The position numbers were made by a program, and so were the translations under genes. A stretch of 6,452 nucleotides of DNA from Candidatus Omnitrophota bacterium. GTDB lineage: Bacteria; Omnitrophota; Gorgyraeia; Gygaellales; Profunditerraquicolaceae. Location of the stretch: contig JAQTZX010000086.1 in NCBI GenBank assembly GCA_028687525.1, forward strand, positions 1 through 6,452, written 5' to 3'. This document shows positions 4,194-6,452 of this stretch, piece by piece. The first letter of the stretch is position 1. Every line of letters begins with the position of its first letter. The notes beneath the pieces were generated by a model. That model saw only the letters and a program-made list of their open reading frames with translations, searched no databases and had not been told where the DNA came from.

Positions 4194-5213
4194 ATGGTCA
4201 AAACGAAGATAATCTGTACTCTCGGTCCGGCCTCATCCAGCGAAACTATGATCAGAAAGATGATGCTTGCGGGCATGGATGTCGCCCGCTTGAACTTTTC
4301 TCATGGGAAGCCGCCGGAACTGGTTCGCAGAATAGAGCTTATACGGCTTTTAAACAAGAAGTATCGCAGGCGTATAAAAATTCTCGGAGATCTTAAGGGG
4401 CATCGTATTAGAGTGGGCGGCTTGAGCGCCCCGGTTTTGCTTAAGAAAAGCCGGGTAGTATGGCTTACGCAGCAAAACGCAATAGGATCGCATGAAATAA
4501 TACCTTTTGATTATCAGGGTCCGTTAAGCCCCATTAAGAATGGTTATCAGATATTCATGGATGACGGGAATATCGCTCTAAGCGTGATCGGCAGGACTAA
4601 AAACAGGCTTAAGGCAAAAGTAATGGTTGGCGGCCTGCTCAAAGGATATAAGGGGGTGAATATCCCGCAGGCACGGCTTGAATTTGGCGGCATAAGCCAA
4701 AAGGATATTCAGGATATATCTTTTTGTGAAGAACATCGTTTGGAGTATATCGCCCAGTCTTTTGTGCGCGGCAAGAACGACGTTTTAGATGTGAAAAAGT
4801 TGCTCAAACCGAATTCGATCTGTAAAGTGATCGCCAAAATAGAAAACAGGGAAGGAATAAGGAATATTGATGAAATAATCGCGGCTTCCGATGGCATTAT
4901 GATCGCGCGCGGAGACATGGGCGTATCGTTGCCGATTCATGAGATCCCCATAATCCAGAAGTTGATCATTAAAAAATGCAACCGCTCCGGGAAATTTGTG
5001 ATTACCGCTACGCAGATGCTTGAAAGCATGACGGATAATTTCCGGCCCACACGCGCGGAGGCGACGGATGTTGCCAACGCCATAATCGATGGTACGAATT
5101 TTGTTATGCTTTCGGCGGAATCGGCTGTGGGAAAATATCCGGCTGAAACAGTGGCGACGATGAATAATATAATAAAATTCACGGAAAGAAGCCTGGATAA
5201 GTTACGCGGATGA
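4194..5213 (+). CDS. pyk: Pyruvate kinase, short form without the C-terminal domain
   Basis: Catalyses phosphoenolpyruvate + ADP to pyruvate + ATP, the last step of glycolysis, in the cytoplasm. ATG 4194 is chosen over the in-frame ATG 4152 (inside the MATE gene) because AGGGAGA (4184-4190) precedes it and the protein then starts MVKTKIICTLGPAS, the family's usual N-terminus. Family landmarks follow in order: ARLNFSHG (31-38), DLKGHRIRVG (66-75), DDG (123-125), KGVNIP (153-158), QSFVRGKNDV (188-197), AKIENREG (214-221) with catalytic Lys215 and Mg ligand Glu217, ARGDMGV with Asp241, ATQMLESM (272-279) with Thr273, and MLSAESAVGKYP (305-316). The protein ends at residue 339; usual enzymes have about 470 and carry a regulatory C-domain, so effector control may be absent. 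Leu67 and Arg71 at the K+-specificity positions suggest K+ independence. No frameshift is seen. Confidence 0.93.
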   Translation: MVKTKIICTLGPASSSETMIRKMMLAGMDVARLNFSHGKPPELVRRIELIRLLNKKYRRRIKILGDLKGHRIRVGGLSAPVLLKKSRVVWLTQQNAIGSHEIIPFDYQGPLSPIKNGYQIFMDDGNIALSVIGRTKNRLKAKVMVGGLLKGYKGVNIPQARLEFGGISQKDIQDISFCEEHRLEYIAQSFVRGKNDVLDVKKLLKPNSICKVIAKIENREGIRNIDEIIAASDGIMIARGDMGVSLPIHEIPIIQKLIIKKCNRSGKFVITATQMLESMTDNFRPTRAEATDVANAIIDGTNFVMLSAESAVGKYPAETVATMNNIIKFTERSLDKLRG

Positions 5214-5257
5214 TTCCCGGGAAACGATAGTGATTTAAAAATGACAAAGGAGAAGGA

Positions 5258-5836
5258 ATGGCTATGGCACAGAAAAAGACCGCTGTTTTTGTGGGAAGTC
5301 TTCGCAAAGAATCATTGAACCGTAAAATGGCCAAGGCGCTGATTAAAGCTGCGCCCGATTCTCTCACGCTGGAGATTGTCGAGATCGGAGGACTGCCTTT
5401 CTATAATCAGGATTTAGAGGATAATCCTCCGGATGCGTATACGCAATTCCGGAAATCTTTAAGAGGGTTTGACGCGGTTTTATTCGTTACCCCCGAATAC
5501 AATCGTTCCGTTCCCGCTGTGCTTAAGAACGCTCTTGATGTCGGGTCTCGCCCTTATGGGCAAAACGCGTGGAATGGGAAGCCGGGGGCGGTTGTGAGCG
5601 TATCAGTGGGCGCTATCGGCGGATTCGGCGCGAATCATCATCTGCGCCAGTCGTTGAGCTGCCTTAATGTCCCTACGATGCAGCAGCCGGAGGCGTACAT
5701 CGGGAATGTCGATAATCTTTTTGACGGGAAGGGCAATCTTACCAGCGATCCTACCCGTAAATTTATCACCGGGTTTATGCGGGCATTTGCGGAGTGGATC
5801 GCCCGTTTTACCTTAAATACATCCGGGGGGGGGTGA
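5258..5836 (+). CDS. NAD(P)H-dependent FMN/quinone reductase (ChrR/YieF-like)
   Basis: This 192-residue flavodoxin-fold protein has the usual family length. The FMN phosphate loop GSLRKESLN (13-21) follows the first strand, and TPEYNRSVPAVLKNALD (78-94) is the second flavin-binding signature. A third conserved stretch, GAIGGFGANHHLRQ, lies near residues 118-131. Relatives reduce quinones, chromate, azo dyes or free FMN with NAD(P)H and protect against oxidative stress. Substrate choice cannot be read here, so chrR is not assigned. AAAGGAGA (5246-5253) supports ATG 5258; Met3 could also serve. It follows pyruvate kinase by 44 nt without an obvious terminator and may share its transcript. A run of nine G (5825-5833) just before the stop encodes three C-terminal glycines and is a possible slippage or sequencing-error site. 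Confidence 0.9.
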   Translation: MAMAQKKTAVFVGSLRKESLNRKMAKALIKAAPDSLTLEIVEIGGLPFYNQDLEDNPPDAYTQFRKSLRGFDAVLFVTPEYNRSVPAVLKNALDVGSRPYGQNAWNGKPGAVVSVSVGAIGGFGANHHLRQSLSCLNVPTMQQPEAYIGNVDNLFDGKGNLTSDPTRKFITGFMRAFAEWIARFTLNTSGGG

Positions 5837-5856
5837 AAAAAAGGCGGAGAAATCAG

Positions 5857-5885
5857 TTGACAAGCAGTTTAGATTATGTTTTAAT
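5857..5885 (+). promoter_or_regulatory. Near-consensus sigma-70 promoter of the B12 leader
   Basis: A perfect TTGACA (5857-5862), a 17-bp spacer and TTTAAT (5880-5885) predict a transcription start near 5892, at the 5' edge of the first cobalamin aptamer. No comparable promoter is seen between the two riboswitches. Confidence 0.8.
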
Positions 5886-5890
5886 GAATC

Positions 5891-5980
5891 AAGTTTCGCA
5901 GGGAATTCGGTGAGAACCCGAAACTGTGCCCGCAACTGTATGTTCCGTTTAGGCGGAATGAGTCAGAAATCGAAGTCCTC
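5891..5980 (+). promoter_or_regulatory. Cobalamin riboswitch 1 (compact type)
   Basis: The core reads AGGGAA (5900-5905), a TTCGG/CCGAA hairpin with a GGTGAGAAC segment, then ACTG, GCCCGCAACTGTATG, and a B12 box start AGTCAG (5961-5966). These match the conserved cobalamin aptamer backbone. TTCG (5894-5897) pairs with CGAA (5971-5974), closing the core in place of the usual GGT/ACC. Between core and B12 box there is only a short TTCCG/CGGAA hairpin (5943-5957 region), and the long arm with GCCACTG and GGGAAGGC is missing. This layout resembles the small class-II cobalamin riboswitches. Confidence 0.8.
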
Positions 5981-6024
5981 CGGGAATAGGGGTGCCGATA
6001 TAATCTTGGTAATAAAGATTATTG

Positions 6025-6068
6025 AACCCAGCACCCTGATGATGAGGGAAGCTGGGTTTATTTTTTTT
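6025..6068 (+). terminator. Intrinsic terminator of cobalamin riboswitch 1
   Basis: AACCCAGC (6025-6032) pairs with GCTGGGTT (6051-6058), with CCCT (6034-6037) and AGGG (6045-6048) inside, followed by a T-rich tract ending in eight T. GGGTGC (5990-5995) is complementary to GCACCC (6031-6036), overlapping the terminator arm, and could act as antiterminator. An 8-bp hairpin ATAATCTT/AAGATTAT lies between. Confidence 0.85.
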
Positions 6069-6078
6069 CATACAAATA

Positions 6079-6302
6079 TATACAGGTCCTGCGTAGGCAG
6101 GATAAAAGGGAAGCTTGTAGAAGCAAGCGTGGTCCCGCCGCTGTAATCCCGCCCTTTCTTGATAGAGAGGGAACCCTTTCAACAGTAATTTGCCACTGCT
6201 CTTATTATTAGAGCGGGAAGGCCGTTGGAAGGGCGGGAAAGCCAGAAGACCTACCTGTGTATCGGGAGTTTTTGGTTATTAGGAGGCATCTAATAACCCG
6301 AT
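6079..6302 (+). promoter_or_regulatory. Cobalamin riboswitch 2 (full-length AdoCbl type)
   Basis: P1 forms between TATACAGGT (6079-6087) and ACCTGTGTA (6253-6261). Conserved blocks follow in order: AAAGGGAA (6105-6112), a GCTTG/CAAGC hairpin, GTGGTCCCGCCGCTGTAA, GCCACTG (6192-6198), GGGAAGGC (6215-6222), and the B12 box AGCCAGAAGACC (6240-6251). GGTTATTAG (6274-6282) and CTAATAACC (6290-6298) form a 9-bp hairpin downstream of the core with a GAGGCAT loop, in the position of the P13 arm. All blocks of the long cobalamin aptamer are present, so it is probably functional. Confidence 0.92.
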
Positions 6303-6338
6303 GATTCCTCGCGGAAGGATTAAGTTAAGCAAGGGTGC

Positions 6339-6380
6339 AATCCTTAAGCTTTTTTATCAAGCTTAAGGATTTTTTATTTT
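6339..6380 (+). terminator. Intrinsic terminator of cobalamin riboswitch 2
   Basis: A perfect 13-bp stem (6339-6351 with 6359-6371), a 7-nt loop and a TTTTTATTTT tract. AAGGATT (6315-6321) is complementary to AATCCTT (6339-6345), the base of the terminator's left arm, so a mutually exclusive antiterminator hairpin can form. B12 binding would be expected to favour the terminator. Confidence 0.9.
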
Positions 6381-6452
6381 ATGCGGTTCATAGGACCGGT
6401 TGCGTTATCCCGCCTTCGTTCAGTGAATATTGGTATTATACGATTGACGGAA
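6381..6452 (+). other. Right-edge tail; possible gene start, not assignable
   Basis: ATG 6381 directly follows the terminator T tract and opens a frame to the window edge (MRFIGPVALSRLRSVNIGII and 4 more residues). The only ribosome-site candidate is AAGG (6365-6368) in the terminator stem, 12 nt away, and the peptide is unfamiliar. The B12-controlled gene, most likely for cobalamin uptake, synthesis or a B12-independent isozyme, may start here or further right. Confidence 0.2.

Noticed and set aside
5910..6146. 78-residue open frame across both cobalamin aptamers
   Set aside because: Conserved RNA motifs and a terminator account for this sequence; the peptide has no ribosome site and no recognisable composition.
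6301..6366. Small frame (MIPRGRIKLS...) preceded by AGGAGG at 6281
   Set aside because: AGGAGG falls in the loop of the hairpin after the B12 core, the spacing to ATG is 14 nt, and the frame runs through the terminator stem.

Overview
The window looks like bacterial chromosome with mid-range G+C, probably from an uncultivated anaerobe. The codon style, the decayed resistance genes and the small exported orphan recall metagenome-derived lineages such as Omnitrophota, but no marker fixes the phylum, so this is a weak guess.

Left part (1-1170): the end of an organoarsenical resistance operon. A 3' fragment of an ArsF-like protein overlaps a complete ArsG-type permease. It is followed by a frameshifted N-terminal stub of an ACR3-type arsenite permease, which runs into a damaged fluoride-riboswitch/fluC (crcB) fragment capped by a REP-like palindrome.

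Middle (1170-2830): gene-poor, full of remnants and structured elements. It holds a strong promoter directly followed by a strong intrinsic terminator, a structured leader, a small exported protein of unknown function, fragments of a possible winged-helix protein and a PlsC-like acyltransferase, and a second copy (about 97% identical over 165 bp) of the fluoride-riboswitch/fluC fragment. The end of that second copy carries a TATAAT promoter. It faces a leader with a predicted H-type pseudoknot in front of a MATE transporter.

Right part (2831-5836): three intact genes on the + strand: a MATE efflux transporter, a short pyruvate kinase lacking the usual C-terminal domain, and an NAD(P)H-dependent FMN/quinone reductase. 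MATE and pyruvate kinase are 16 nt apart and probably co-transcribed; the reductase follows after 44 nt.

End (5837-6452): a near-consensus promoter drives a long non-coding leader with two cobalamin riboswitches in series. The first is compact and the second is a full-length AdoCbl type. Each is followed by its own intrinsic terminator and a candidate antiterminator. The regulated gene lies at or beyond the right edge. This tandem B12 control region and the duplicated, differently decayed fluoride-switch modules are the most notable content.
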